A stretch of DNA of 64,000 nucleotides, from contig NZ_BAABIS010000001.1 in assembly GCF_039542905.1 (NCBI RefSeq), forward strand, positions 5,146,001 through 5,210,000, written 5' to 3'. A program made the position numbers and the translations under genes. The DNA is from Kitasatospora terrestris (GTDB lineage: Bacteria; Actinomycetota; Actinomycetes; Streptomycetales; Streptomycetaceae). Positions 6,663 to 14,973 of the stretch are shown here, piece by piece (the first letter of the stretch is position 1; each line of letters begins with the position of its first letter). The notes beneath the pieces are model-generated. The model worked only from the letters and a program-made list of their open reading frames with translations, had not been told where the DNA came from and did no database searches.

Positions 6663-8243
6663 TCAGCCCGCGTTGGCCGGGCTGACGGCGAGGCCGGCGA
6701 GGGCCTCGGCGGCGGCGATGCCGCAGACCCGGGAGCCGCCGCGGGTGGCGAGCACGGTGACGTCGCGGGCGGAGAACAGCTCGGTGACGCCGTGCCCGGT
6801 GCCCAGTTCGACGACGACCGCGTCGGGGCGGGCCTCGGTGAGGGCGACCGCGGCGCGCTTCATCCAGGTGTGCCGGTGGATGTCGCGGACGACCACGACC
6901 AGCGGCCGGCCCACGGCGGCGCCGAGCAGCGGGGCGGTGTCGACCTCGGCGCCGTCGGCGGCGACCGCGACGTGCAGCAGGCCGGAGCCCTCCATGCGGG
7001 TGGCGGGGGCGCCGACCCGGGTCACGGTGGTGCCGGGGACGAGCTCGGCGAGCGGCGCGGCCACGCCCCAGGGGGTCTCGTCGCCGACCGCGATGTTGGC
7101 GCCGGGGGAGAACTCGACCACGTGCGGGACGCCGCTGAGCGGGCGCAGCTCGCCGTGCACGCGCAGCGCCCGGCGGGCGGCGGTGAGACCGATGCCGACC
7201 TCGCCGTGCGCGCCGACCTGGGCCTGCCGGACGGCGGCCGACCAGCGGGCGACGGCGCGGTTGCGCTCGGCGGCCTCGTGCAGTCGTTCCGCGGACAGCC
7301 GGCCCTCGCGGACCGCCCAGACCAGGGCGTCGCGCAGGTAGACGAAGGCCTCCTCGTCCTGGAGCCCGCCGCCGACGCAGATGGTGTCGGCGCCGGCCGC
7401 GACGGCCCGCACCGAGCCGGCGGCGACGCCGTGGGTGCCGGAGATGGCGCCCATCTCGATGCCGTCGGTGACGATCAGGCCCTCGAAGCCGAGCTCCTCG
7501 CGCAGCAGCCCGGTGAGGATCCGCCGGGACATGGTGGCGGGCAGCTCGGGGTCGTACGCGGGGAAGAGGATGTGTGCCGTCATGATCGACTTCACGCCGG
7601 CGGCGATGGCGGCCTTGAAGGGCAGCAGGTGCTCGGCGAACTGCTCGGGCGAGAGGTCGATCCGGGGCAGGCCCAGGTGCGAGTCGCCGGCGGTGTCGCC
7701 GTGGCCGGGGAAGTGCTTGGCGCAGGCGGCGACGCCGGCCGACTGCAGGCCGCGGACGTACGCGGCGGTGTGGCGGGCGGCGAGTCCGCCGTCGCCGCCG
7801 AAGGACCGGACGCCGATCACCGGGTTGTCCGGGTTGGAGTTGACGTCCGCGTCGGGCGCGTAGTTGAGGTTCACGCCGACGCTGGAGAGGTCGAAGCCGA
7901 TCGAGCGGGCGACCCGTTCGGTGAGGTCGGTGTCGTCGACCTCACCGAGCGCGTGGTTGCCCGGGTACGAGGAGCCGCTGGTCACCTCCAGCCGGGTGAC
8001 GTCGCCGCCCTCCTCGTCGGTGGCGATCAGCAGGTCGCCGTTGAGCGCGTACAGCTCGGAGGTGAGCCGGGCGACCTGCTGCGGGGTGTGGATGTTGCGG
8101 CCGAACAGGGCGACTCCGCCGAGCTCTCCCGAGCCCAGTCTGCGGCGCAGCCAGTCGGGTGCGGTCTGTCCGGCGAAGCCGGGCTGCAGGACCGCGCCGG
8201 CGTCGTGGAGGAGTTCGACGCTTTCCGAACCGGGCATCGCCAT
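6663..8243 (-). CDS. dasD: DasD, glycoside hydrolase family 3 beta-N-acetylglucosaminidase
   Basis: A 526-residue GH3 enzyme without a signal peptide, so it acts inside the cell. The diagnostic KHFPGHGDT..DSH segment and the nucleophile region LIVTDGIEMGAI are intact. These are the features of the bacterial NagZ-like N-acetyl-beta-glucosaminidases, which use a His/Asp dyad. It would split imported N,N'-diacetylchitobiose into N-acetylglucosamine, completing the pathway begun by DasABC. The C-terminal domain (about 370-526) is of the usual GH3 accessory type. The gene follows dasC by 60 bases and precedes the terminator hairpin. The ATG at 8243 has an AAGGAA ribosome site. Confidence 0.9.
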   Translation of the reverse strand: MAMPGSESVELLHDAGAVLQPGFAGQTAPDWLRRRLGSGELGGVALFGRNIHTPQQVARLTSELYALNGDLLIATDEEGGDVTRLEVTSGSSYPGNHALGEVDDTDLTERVARSIGFDLSSVGVNLNYAPDADVNSNPDNPVIGVRSFGGDGGLAARHTAAYVRGLQSAGVAACAKHFPGHGDTAGDSHLGLPRIDLSPEQFAEHLLPFKAAIAAGVKSIMTAHILFPAYDPELPATMSRRILTGLLREELGFEGLIVTDGIEMGAISGTHGVAAGSVRAVAAGADTICVGGGLQDEEAFVYLRDALVWAVREGRLSAERLHEAAERNRAVARWSAAVRQAQVGAHGEVGIGLTAARRALRVHGELRPLSGVPHVVEFSPGANIAVGDETPWGVAAPLAELVPGTTVTRVGAPATRMEGSGLLHVAVAADGAEVDTAPLLGAAVGRPLVVVVRDIHRHTWMKRAAVALTEARPDAVVVELGTGHGVTELFSARDVTVLATRGGSRVCGIAAAEALAGLAVSPANAG

Positions 8244-8303
8244 GGTTCCTTCCCTGGTGGTGGGGGTGCTGGAGGTGTGCGGTGTGGGGCGTGAGGAAGG
8301 GTT

Positions 8304-9212
8304 CTAGCCCTTGACCGCGCCGGCGGTGAGGCCGGCCGACACCTTCTTCTGGAAGAACACGAAGAGGACGATCACGGGCAGCGACACCAGCAGCGCGCCG
8401 GCCATCTGCGCGCCGTAGTCCGCGCCGCGGGTGGGGGTGGTGGCGTAGAAGGTCAGCCAGGCCATCGCCGTCTTCTGGCCGCCGGTGGCGAGCAGGGTGT
8501 TGGCGACGATGAACTCGTTCCAGGCCTGGATCCAGCTGTAGACGCCGGTGGTGATCAGGCCGGGCAGGGTGAGCGGCAGGATGATCCGGAAGAAGGCGCC
8601 CCACTGGGTGCAGCCGTCGACCATGGCCGCCTCGTCCAGCTCGGCCGGGATGTTCACGATGAACGAGCGCAGCGTCCAGACCACGTACGGGACGGTGAAG
8701 ACCAGGTAGGCCAGCATCACGCCGACCAGCGTGCCGGTCATGCCGGCGTTGTTCATCACCACGTACAGCGGGACGATCAGCGCGAGCAGGGGCACCATCT
8801 GGACCACCAGCATGGTGACGATGAAGAAGCTGCGGCCGCGGAAGTTGAAGCGGGCCACCCCGATCGCGGCGAGGAAGCCGACGATCAGGCCCATGGCCAC
8901 CGCGCCGAGCGTGATGATCAGGGTGTTCTGCAGCGACGGCCAGAACTCGGTGTCGTTTAGGACGGTCTTGTAGCTCTCGAACGAGAAGGAGCTGGGCCAG
9001 AACGTCGGGTCCTGGGCGATCAGGTCCTTGTTCGTCTTGAACGTGGTGATGATCATCCAGTAGATCGGGAAGGCCATCACCAGGGCGAAACCGAGGCCGA
9101 GCAGGTTCCAGATCCAGGTGGCGGCGGAGCTCCGACCGGTGGCGCGGGCCTTGGCCTTGACCTTGGGGGCGGCGGCGACGGCCGGCGCGGGCTTGTGGTC
9201 GACGACGGTCAT
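8304..9212 (-). CDS. dasC: DasC, chitobiose ABC transporter permease
   Basis: A 302-residue inner-membrane permease of the carbohydrate ABC-1 (MalG-like) family, with six transmembrane helices after a basic, alanine-rich cytoplasmic N-terminus. The EAA loop reads ELDEAAMVDGCTQWGAFFRIILP (about residues 190-212), the docking site for the ATPase. Its ATG overlaps the dasB stop by 4 bases, so the two permeases are translationally coupled. No ATPase gene is present. In streptomycetes the shared MsiK ATPase, encoded elsewhere, powers such transporters, and that is the likely partner here. Confidence 0.9.
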   Translation of the reverse strand: MTVVDHKPAPAVAAAPKVKAKARATGRSSAATWIWNLLGLGFALVMAFPIYWMIITTFKTNKDLIAQDPTFWPSSFSFESYKTVLNDTEFWPSLQNTLIITLGAVAMGLIVGFLAAIGVARFNFRGRSFFIVTMLVVQMVPLLALIVPLYVVMNNAGMTGTLVGVMLAYLVFTVPYVVWTLRSFIVNIPAELDEAAMVDGCTQWGAFFRIILPLTLPGLITTGVYSWIQAWNEFIVANTLLATGGQKTAMAWLTFYATTPTRGADYGAQMAGALLVSLPVIVLFVFFQKKVSAGLTAGAVKG

Positions 9213-10198
9213 CGGTCCTGGGCTCCGATCTTGAGCATCTGGCGGATGTAGAACACCAGCACCGCCAGCATGAGGAGGATCATGGCGATCGAGATCACCG
9301 AGCTGTCGCTGTACTTGGAGGCGACGATGCCCTTCTCGTAGAGGAAGGTGCCGATCGTCCAGTAGCCCGGCTCGGGAGAGGTGTTGCGCAGCGAGAAGAT
9401 CTGCGCGAAGACCTGGAAGTCCCAGATGAAGCTGAGCGCGGTGCTGATCATCAGGAAGGGCTTGATGACCGGGACGGTCACGTGGCGGAAGGCCTGGAAG
9501 GCGTTGGCGCCGTCCAGCTTGGCGGCCTCCATCAGCTCCTTCGGCACCTGGGTGAGCGCGGCGTACAGGCCGATCACCAGGAAGGGCAGCGCGCCCCAGA
9601 CGATGACCGCGGCGCCGACCGCGTAGAGGCCGACGGTCGGGTCGGCGAACCAGTCGTAGTGCTTGACCGACTCGTCACCGGTGACCAGGAACCACAGGTA
9701 GTCGACGACGCCGCCGTTCGAGGCGAACAGCCAGCGGAAGACGGTGCCGGTGACCAGGGCGGGGATGGCCCAGACGAACATCATCACGGTGATGCAGACG
9801 ACCCGGACCCAGGGCGAGACCCGGTTGAGCAGCAGGGCGAAGAGCATGCCCAGCACCATCGAGGCGGCGACCAGCTCGACCGTGAAGCAGATCGAGCGGA
9901 GCACGACGTCCCAGAACTCGCTGTCGCCGAGCACCTTGGTGTAGCCGTCGAACCCGATGTACTTCGCGAGCGCCGGGTTGACCAGGTAGGCGTAGCGGTT
10001 GACGTTCTGGAAGGACAGGTCGAAGAGCCTGTACAGCGGGTACGCCAGCATGCCCACCATGGCGATCACGGCCGGCAGGATCATGGCGTAGGGGATGTGG
10101 AGGCCCGCTGCGAAGAACCCGCGGCGCTGCGGCTTCCCGGCCGGGACGGGCCCGGCGGCCTCGGACCGGATAACGGTCTCGTCGGTGGTCACACTCAT
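9209..10198 (-). CDS. dasB: DasB, chitobiose ABC transporter permease
   Basis: A 329-residue MalF-type permease with six transmembrane segments after a short cytoplasmic N-terminus. The EAA motif is ELMEAAKLDGANAFQAFRHVTVP (about residues 232-254). It forms the membrane channel with DasC for N,N'-diacetylchitobiose taken from DasA. I prefer the ATG at 10198, with GGAAGG upstream, over a more upstream frame opening at 10243. The gene is 108 bases behind dasA with a hairpin between, so expression is probably lower than that of the binding protein. Confidence 0.88.
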   Translation of the reverse strand: MSVTTDETVIRSEAAGPVPAGKPQRRGFFAAGLHIPYAMILPAVIAMVGMLAYPLYRLFDLSFQNVNRYAYLVNPALAKYIGFDGYTKVLGDSEFWDVVLRSICFTVELVAASMVLGMLFALLLNRVSPWVRVVCITVMMFVWAIPALVTGTVFRWLFASNGGVVDYLWFLVTGDESVKHYDWFADPTVGLYAVGAAVIVWGALPFLVIGLYAALTQVPKELMEAAKLDGANAFQAFRHVTVPVIKPFLMISTALSFIWDFQVFAQIFSLRNTSPEPGYWTIGTFLYEKGIVASKYSDSSVISIAMILLMLAVLVFYIRQMLKIGAQDR

Positions 10199-10243
10199 CA
10201 GGGTCCTTCCAAGGCCCGCGGAACTGGTTCGGTCCTGGCGCAC

Positions 10244-10280
10244 GGGTGGGCAGTCCGCGTCGCTCGCGAACTGCCCACCC
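10244..10280 (-). terminator. Hairpin between dasA and dasB
   Basis: Perfect 11-base arms (10244-10254 and 10270-10280) around a GC-rich loop. Its position between the binding-protein gene and its permeases suggests a partial terminator or an mRNA-stabilising stem that favours dasA. Confidence 0.65.
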
Positions 10281-10306
10281 CTCTGCTTCAGCTCAGCTCA
10301 GCCGTG

Positions 10307-11620
10307 TCAGCCGTTGAGGTCCTTCACCACGGTGTCCTGGACCTTCTTGAGCTCGGCGGCCGGGTCGCCACCGGCGGCGATCGCACCGAAGGCGTTCTTC
10401 AGCGCGGTCTCGTCGGCACCGGACCACAGCGGCGAGTTCGGGATGAACCAGGTCGCGCCCTCGGCGGCGTCACCGGTGGCCTTGTTGGCCGGCGAGGCGG
10501 CCTTGTACGCGGCGACCAGGTTCTTCGCGTTCGGGATCGCGAACTTCGCGAGCTCGGTCTGCTGCTTGGTGTTGGTGTAGATCTGCAGGAAGGTCGCGCC
10601 CAGGCCGGCGTTGGCGGCCTTGGCCGGGACGGCCAGGTCGGAGCCGCCGAGGAAGGCCGGGGTGGTGGAGCCGGCGGCCGCACCCGGGAGGGCGATGGTG
10701 GCCAGCTTGTCCTTCAGCGACGGGTCGCCCGCCTTGGGGTCGGTGACCGAGCCGACCTCCCAGCCGGCGCCGACGATGGCGGCGATGTTGCCCTTGGCCA
10801 TCAGCGCGTCCTGGGTGGCCTCGTCGGTGGTGGTGCCACCGACCGAGAACTCCTTCTGCAGGTCGTTCCAGGCCTTGACGCCCTCGATGAACTTCGGGTC
10901 GGTCAGGGTGCCGGTCCACTTGTCGCCGTCCTTCTTGGCGACGATGCCCTTGACACCGAAGGTGCCGGCGCCGAAGGAGGCGGCGGTGTACCAGTTCTGG
11001 CCCGGGAGGTACAGGGCGGAGAAGTTCGGGGTCGAGGCGTTGGCGGCCTTGACCTTGGTGAGCGCGTCCTTCAGCTCGCCCAGGGTCTTCGGGGCCTCCT
11101 TGACGCCCGCGGCCTCGAAGAGGTCCTTGCGGTAGATCAGGACGCGGGCACCGGCGTAGTACGGCACGGCGTAGGTCTTGGTGCCGTCACCGGACTGGCC
11201 GGAGGCGGCCAGCGAGTCCAGCCACTTGTCCGAGTTCTCGAACTGGCCCTTGACGCCGGTCAGGTCGACGAAGGAGCCGGCCTCGATGTACTTGGCGGCC
11301 TGGGTGTTGCCGACCTCGAGCATGTCGGGGGCGTTGCCGGAGAGCAGCGCGGTGTCGAGCTTGGTGGTGTAGTTGGTCCAGGTCTGCCACTGGATGTCGA
11401 CGTCGGCGCCGGTCTTCTCCTTGAACTCGGCCTTGGCGGCCTCGACCACGCCCGGCCAGCCCTTCTGGGCGTCGTCCATCAGCCAGACGGTGATCTTCTT
11501 GCCCTTGCCGTCCGTGCTGAGCGTCGCCTGCTTGGAGTCGCCGGAGGAACCGGACGAGGAGCAAGCCGAGGCAACGAGCACGGTGGCAATGGCGGCCACG
11601 GCTGCGATCTTGCGGTTCAA
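10307..11620 (-). CDS. dasA: DasA, chitobiose-binding lipoprotein
   Basis: A 437-residue solute-binding lipoprotein of the extracellular family 1. The signal peptide ends in a lipobox (VLVASAC, cysteine near residue 19), so the mature protein is tethered to the outside of the membrane. The core motifs ITVWLMDDAQKGWPGVV, GNAPDMLEVGNT and VPYYAGARVLIYRKDLF are those of DasA/NgcE-type chitooligosaccharide receptors. It delivers sugar to DasBC. The start is taken as the TTG at 11620, which has GGAGG 5 bases ahead. Three DasR-type operators lie 110-230 bases upstream. A paralogue is encoded divergently at 12086. Confidence 0.9.
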   Translation of the reverse strand: MNRKIAAVAAIATVLVASACSSSGSSGDSKQATLSTDGKGKKITVWLMDDAQKGWPGVVEAAKAEFKEKTGADVDIQWQTWTNYTTKLDTALLSGNAPDMLEVGNTQAAKYIEAGSFVDLTGVKGQFENSDKWLDSLAASGQSGDGTKTYAVPYYAGARVLIYRKDLFEAAGVKEAPKTLGELKDALTKVKAANASTPNFSALYLPGQNWYTAASFGAGTFGVKGIVAKKDGDKWTGTLTDPKFIEGVKAWNDLQKEFSVGGTTTDEATQDALMAKGNIAAIVGAGWEVGSVTDPKAGDPSLKDKLATIALPGAAAGSTTPAFLGGSDLAVPAKAANAGLGATFLQIYTNTKQQTELAKFAIPNAKNLVAAYKAASPANKATGDAAEGATWFIPNSPLWSGADETALKNAFGAIAAGGDPAAELKKVQDTVVKDLNG

Positions 11621-11717
11621 ACCATCCTCCAGAGGGATGAGCAAGGTAGGGCACCGGGCTGCGGGGCCGAGGCCTGCGAGCTGCGTTGTGCCTGTGGGGG
11701 GAACGTCACCGATTCAG

Positions 11718-11769
11718 GTGGAGTAGACCATTGGTTTAGACCAACGCCTGGAGATTGGCATGGACCAAT
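11718..11769. promoter_or_regulatory. DasR-type operators (dre) proximal to dasA
   Basis: ATTGGTTTAGACCAAC (11730-11745) is close to the dre consensus ACTGGTCTAGACCAGT. ATTGGCATGGACCAAT (11754-11769) is a second, weaker match, and TGGAGTAGACCA (about 11719-11731) a partial one overlapping the first. They lie in the 465-base divergent region, nearer dasA, and would allow DasR to repress it. Confidence 0.8.
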
Positions 11770-11832
11770 GAGAGGCGTCAAGGGTTCAAAGAGCGGTTGC
11801 GCAAGCCGTTATCAACGCTTGACTCCGTCGTA

Positions 11833-11848
11833 GTTGGACTGGACCAAG
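11833..11848. promoter_or_regulatory. DasR-type operator (dre), mid divergent region
   Basis: GTTGGACTGGACCAAG has the TTGG-N6-CCAA skeleton of a dre site. It lies about midway between dasA and the divergent dasA-like gene. Confidence 0.7.
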
Positions 11849-12012
11849 TGGGGGCCCGGATCACGTTTTTTCCGGACAAAGACTCCCCCCTCAAGCCCGC
11901 CTCAACGTGACCTTAAAGAGACCTGAAGCACCTGGTCTGACATGGCCAGGTCGGGGTGCACAACAGGTTTGCAACAAGGGCTACTTGAGCCCCGAGCTGC
12001 GTTGACGCAGAT

Positions 12013-12053
12013 AGTGGTCTAGGCCAGGATCCGTGGATCTGGTCTGTACCACA
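12013..12053. promoter_or_regulatory. Two DasR-type operators upstream of the second dasA-like gene
   Basis: AGTGGTCTAGGCCAGG (12013-12028) and TCTGGTCTGTACCACA (12038-12053) lie 25 bases apart and end 32 bases ahead of the start at 12086, where they would overlap its promoter. Both keep TGGTCT and the CCA half. Confidence 0.8.
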
Positions 12054-12085
12054 GCGCAGACCCCCATGATTTTCCGGAGGATTGC

Positions 12086-13393
12086 GTGAAGCGTCAGGTA
12101 TTCGCCGCGCTCGCCACCGCGGCCCTGCTGGCCACCGCCACGGGTTGCGGGTCCGGGAGCCCGTCGGAGAAGGGGGCGGGCAGCGCACCCGACCCCAAGG
12201 CGATGACCGGCACCGTGACCGTGTGGCTGATGAACGAGGCCCAGACCAGCTGGCCCGAGCTCGTGCAGCAGGTCAACGACGAGTTCGCCGCCAAGTACCC
12301 CAAGGTCCAGCTCAAGCTCAGCTACCAGACCTGGGCCGACAAGATCAACAACCTGGACGCGGCCCTCAAGGACGGCAACGCCCCCGACGTGGTCGAGCTC
12401 GGCAACACCGAGACCATGAAGTACATCCTCAGCGGCGCGCTCGCCCCGGTGGACCGGACCTCCTTCGACAACTCCGACGCGTGGATCAAGGGCCTGGTCA
12501 ACACCTGCAGCTACCAGGACAAGCTCTACTGCGTCCCCTACTACGCGGGCGCCCGGGTCGGCATCTACAACGCGCAGATGTTCCAGGACGCGACCGGCAG
12601 CCCCGACTTCCCCAAGACCGAGGAAGACCTGCTCTCCGCGCTGGACAAGCTGCAGTCGAAGAACAAGGGCAACGCCGGGTTCTCCCCGGTCTACCTGCCC
12701 GGCCCGTACTGGTACGCCGCGATGTCCTACGTCGCCGCCTACGACGGCGCCATCGCCCGCTTCGACAACGGCGGCCGCTGGCACGGCACCCTGCACGACC
12801 CCAAGTCCCAGCAGGGCATCCAGCACTTCGTCGACCTGGTGAAGAAGTACAACAAGGGCGACTGGAAGGTGAACGAGGCCAACCAGGCCACCGTGCTCGG
12901 CCGGCAGAAGGCCGCCATGATCTACGGCAACGGCTGGGAGATCTCCACCGCCATCGCGCCGATCTCCGGCGAGCCCAAGCTCAAGGACGCGCTCAAGGTC
13001 GTCGGCATGCCCGGCCCGAACGGCAAGCCGCTGCCCTCCTTCATCGGCGGCTCCGACCTCGCGATCACCGCGAAGTCGCAGTCCGCGGCGCTCGCCGCCG
13101 AGTGGATCCGGATGTTCACCTCGACCAAGTCCCAGCAGGTCCTGGTCAACAAGGACACCCTGCCCAACAACCTCACCCAGCTGGCGCCGCTGAAGGACAA
13201 GGCCACCACCGCCGCCGCGGCCAACGCGGTGCCGGACGCCTGGTTCACCCCGTTGGCCCCGGGCTGGGGCGCGATCGAGAAGCAGAACGTCCTGGTGAGC
13301 ATGCTCAACGACATCCTCAAGGGAAAGTCGGTCGACGAGGCCACCAAGGAGGCCGACGCCAGGATCGACCAACTGATCAACAACCCGTCGTGA
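12086..13393 (+). CDS. Second DasA-like chitooligosaccharide-binding lipoprotein
   Basis: A 435-residue extracellular family 1 binding lipoprotein with lipobox LLATATGC (cysteine about residue 21). It shares the DasA signatures TVWLMNEAQTSWPELV, GNAPDVVELGNTETMKYI and VPYYAGARVGIYNAQMF, so it is a diverged copy of the dasA product transcribed in the opposite direction. Extra cysteines (NTCSYQDKLYC) could form a disulphide that DasA lacks. No permease gene follows. It probably feeds DasBC or another MsiK-linked permease with a related sugar. A GGAGG ribosome site precedes the start, and two dre sites lie just upstream, so DasR control is likely. Confidence 0.87.
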   Translation: MKRQVFAALATAALLATATGCGSGSPSEKGAGSAPDPKAMTGTVTVWLMNEAQTSWPELVQQVNDEFAAKYPKVQLKLSYQTWADKINNLDAALKDGNAPDVVELGNTETMKYILSGALAPVDRTSFDNSDAWIKGLVNTCSYQDKLYCVPYYAGARVGIYNAQMFQDATGSPDFPKTEEDLLSALDKLQSKNKGNAGFSPVYLPGPYWYAAMSYVAAYDGAIARFDNGGRWHGTLHDPKSQQGIQHFVDLVKKYNKGDWKVNEANQATVLGRQKAAMIYGNGWEISTAIAPISGEPKLKDALKVVGMPGPNGKPLPSFIGGSDLAITAKSQSAALAAEWIRMFTSTKSQQVLVNKDTLPNNLTQLAPLKDKATTAAAANAVPDAWFTPLAPGWGAIEKQNVLVSMLNDILKGKSVDEATKEADARIDQLINNPS

Positions 13394-13413
13394 CGCCCCG
13401 GCCGACCGGGGCG
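13394..13413 (+). terminator. Short hairpin after the second dasA-like gene
   Basis: Perfect 8-base GC arms (13394-13401, 13406-13413) with a CCGA loop start immediately after the TGA, a likely weak terminator. Confidence 0.5.
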
Positions 13414-13431
13414 CGGTGACCGGGGCGCACG

Positions 13432-13450
13432 TAGAATCGGTCCGGACAAC
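13432..13450 (+). promoter_or_regulatory. -10 element overlapped by a dre-like site upstream of the SIS-domain gene
   Basis: TAGAAT (13432-13437) fits a -10 hexamer about 100 bases ahead of the SIS-domain gene. AATCGGTCCGGACAAC (13435-13450) differs at only two bases from the dre-like site at 14925. DasR binding would cover the promoter. Confidence 0.6.
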
Positions 13451-13543
13451 CCAGCAGCGAGTGTGCGGACTCGCCGCCGTCAGGAAGGTCCCCGGCGGGC
13501 AGCCGCCCGTCGGGGAGGACCGTCTTCACGGAGGCACACCCCG

Positions 13544-14611
13544 ATGTCCGACCCGCAGACCCTCCCCGGCCCCCGCGTCCCGGGCCGCTGCATGGCGGCG
13601 GAGATGGCCGAGCAACCGGCCGTCCTCCGGCGCATCCTCGACGAGGGCGCCCCGAAGATCCGCGAGATCGCGGCCGGGATCGCGGCCCGCAACCCGCGCT
13701 TCGTCCTGCTGACCGCGCGCGGCACCTCGGACAACGCCGCGCTGTACGCGAAGTACCTGGTCGAGGTCCTGCTCGGCAAGCCGGCCGGCCTCACCTCGAT
13801 GTCCACCACCACCGCGTACGGCGCCAAGCCGGACCTCCGCGACTGCCTGGTGATCACCGTCAGCCAGTCCGGCGGCTCGCCCGACCTGGTGGCCTCCACC
13901 AAGGCCGCCCGCGAGGCCGGGGCGATCACCCTCGCGGTGACCAACAACGCCGGCTCCCCGCTGGCCGAGGTCTCCGAGTTCCACATCGACGTGCTGGCCG
14001 GCCCGGAGAAGGCGCTGCCCGCCACCAAGACCTACACGGCCGAGCTGCTCGCCCTGTACCTCTTCGTCGAGGGCCTGCGCGGCGGCGACGGCGCGGCCGC
14101 CAAGGACCTGCCGGAGCTGGCCGCGGGCGTGCTGGACCGGCAGGCCGAGGTCAAGGCGCTGGCCGAGCGCTACCGCTTCGCGCAGCGCCTGGTCATCACC
14201 TCGCGCGGCTACGGCTACCCGACCGCCCGCGAGGCGGCGCTGAAGCTGATGGAGACCACCTACATCCCGGCCACCCCGTTCTCCGGCGCCGACCTGCTGC
14301 ACGGCCCGCTGGCCATGGTCGACAACGTCTCGCCGGTGATCGCGATCGTCCCGGAGGGCAAGGGCGGCGAGGCCCTCCAGCCGGTGCTGGACCGCCTGCG
14401 CGGCCGCGGCGCGGATCTGGTGGTGGTCGGCCAGCAGGAGCAGGTGGACGCCGCCTCCGCCGGCTTCGCGCTCCCCGCCGGGGTGTCCGAGGAGGTGCAG
14501 CCGATCCTGGAGATCCTGCCGCTGCAGCTGCTCGCGTACGAGGTCACCATCGCCCGCGGGCAGGACCCGGACGCGCCGCGCGCCCTGGCCAAGGTCACCG
14601 AGACCCGCTGA
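13544..14611 (+). CDS. SIS-domain sugar-phosphate isomerase/deaminase (NagB-II/AgaS-like)
   Basis: A 355-residue protein made of two SIS domains (about residues 35-180 and 205-345), the fold of the GlmS isomerase half. The substrate-binding serines are visible in LLTARGTSDNAALYAKY and VSQSGGSPDLV, and the second domain has ITSRGYGYPTAREAALKLMET and the catalytic-loop glutamate region. Proteins of this form act as glucosamine-6-phosphate deaminases (NagB-II) or related ketosamine-phosphate isomerases. Beside dasABCD and behind a dre-like site, conversion of glucosamine-6-phosphate to fructose-6-phosphate is the likely job, though this is inference. A GGAGG precedes the ATG at 13544. A very strong terminator follows. 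Confidence 0.82.
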   Translation: MSDPQTLPGPRVPGRCMAAEMAEQPAVLRRILDEGAPKIREIAAGIAARNPRFVLLTARGTSDNAALYAKYLVEVLLGKPAGLTSMSTTTAYGAKPDLRDCLVITVSQSGGSPDLVASTKAAREAGAITLAVTNNAGSPLAEVSEFHIDVLAGPEKALPATKTYTAELLALYLFVEGLRGGDGAAAKDLPELAAGVLDRQAEVKALAERYRFAQRLVITSRGYGYPTAREAALKLMETTYIPATPFSGADLLHGPLAMVDNVSPVIAIVPEGKGGEALQPVLDRLRGRGADLVVVGQQEQVDAASAGFALPAGVSEEVQPILEILPLQLLAYEVTIARGQDPDAPRALAKVTETR

Positions 14612-14618
14612 CCCCGGA

Positions 14619-14667
14619 ACGCGAAGGACCCCCCGGCTGCGCCGAGCGGCCGGGGGGTCCTTCGCGT
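14619..14667 (+). terminator. Perfect 19-bp hairpin terminator
   Basis: Arms 14619-14637 and 14649-14667 are exact reverse complements with an 11-base loop, 8 bases after the SIS-domain gene stop. Confidence 0.9.
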
Positions 14668-14884
14668 CCCCCCGCGCCGGGAGCGCGGACGGGGGAAACA
14701 CTACGGGCCACGGCGCCGACACAGGACCCTCAACCCGTGCGGCACCGCAGCCCGGAGCTGTCGTCGGCGGCCCGTTCCGGCCGAGAGTTGTGCGGGACCC
14801 TCGGGCGCTGGACCACCGACCTCGGAGCTGCCTCGCGCGGTCAGGGCAGTGTGCGCGGTGGGCGGCTCCTTGGTGCATCTCCAT

Positions 14885-14967
14885 TGTGGACTAGACCAAT
14901 CTGGGTTGTCCAGAGCCGTCCTCCAATTGGTCTGGACAACGTGGGCCGGCCCGTCCGGCGTTACAGT
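14885..14967 (+). promoter_or_regulatory. Two DasR-type operators and a leaderless-type promoter before the histidine kinase
   Basis: TGTGGACTAGACCAAT (14885-14900) and AATTGGTCTGGACAAC (14925-14940) are dre-like sites 40 bases apart, about four helical turns. TACAGT (14962-14967) fits a -10 hexamer and ends 6 bases before the GTG start. The nearer operator would cover the -35 region, so repression by DasR is plausible. Confidence 0.7.
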
Positions 14968-14973
14968 CACGGT

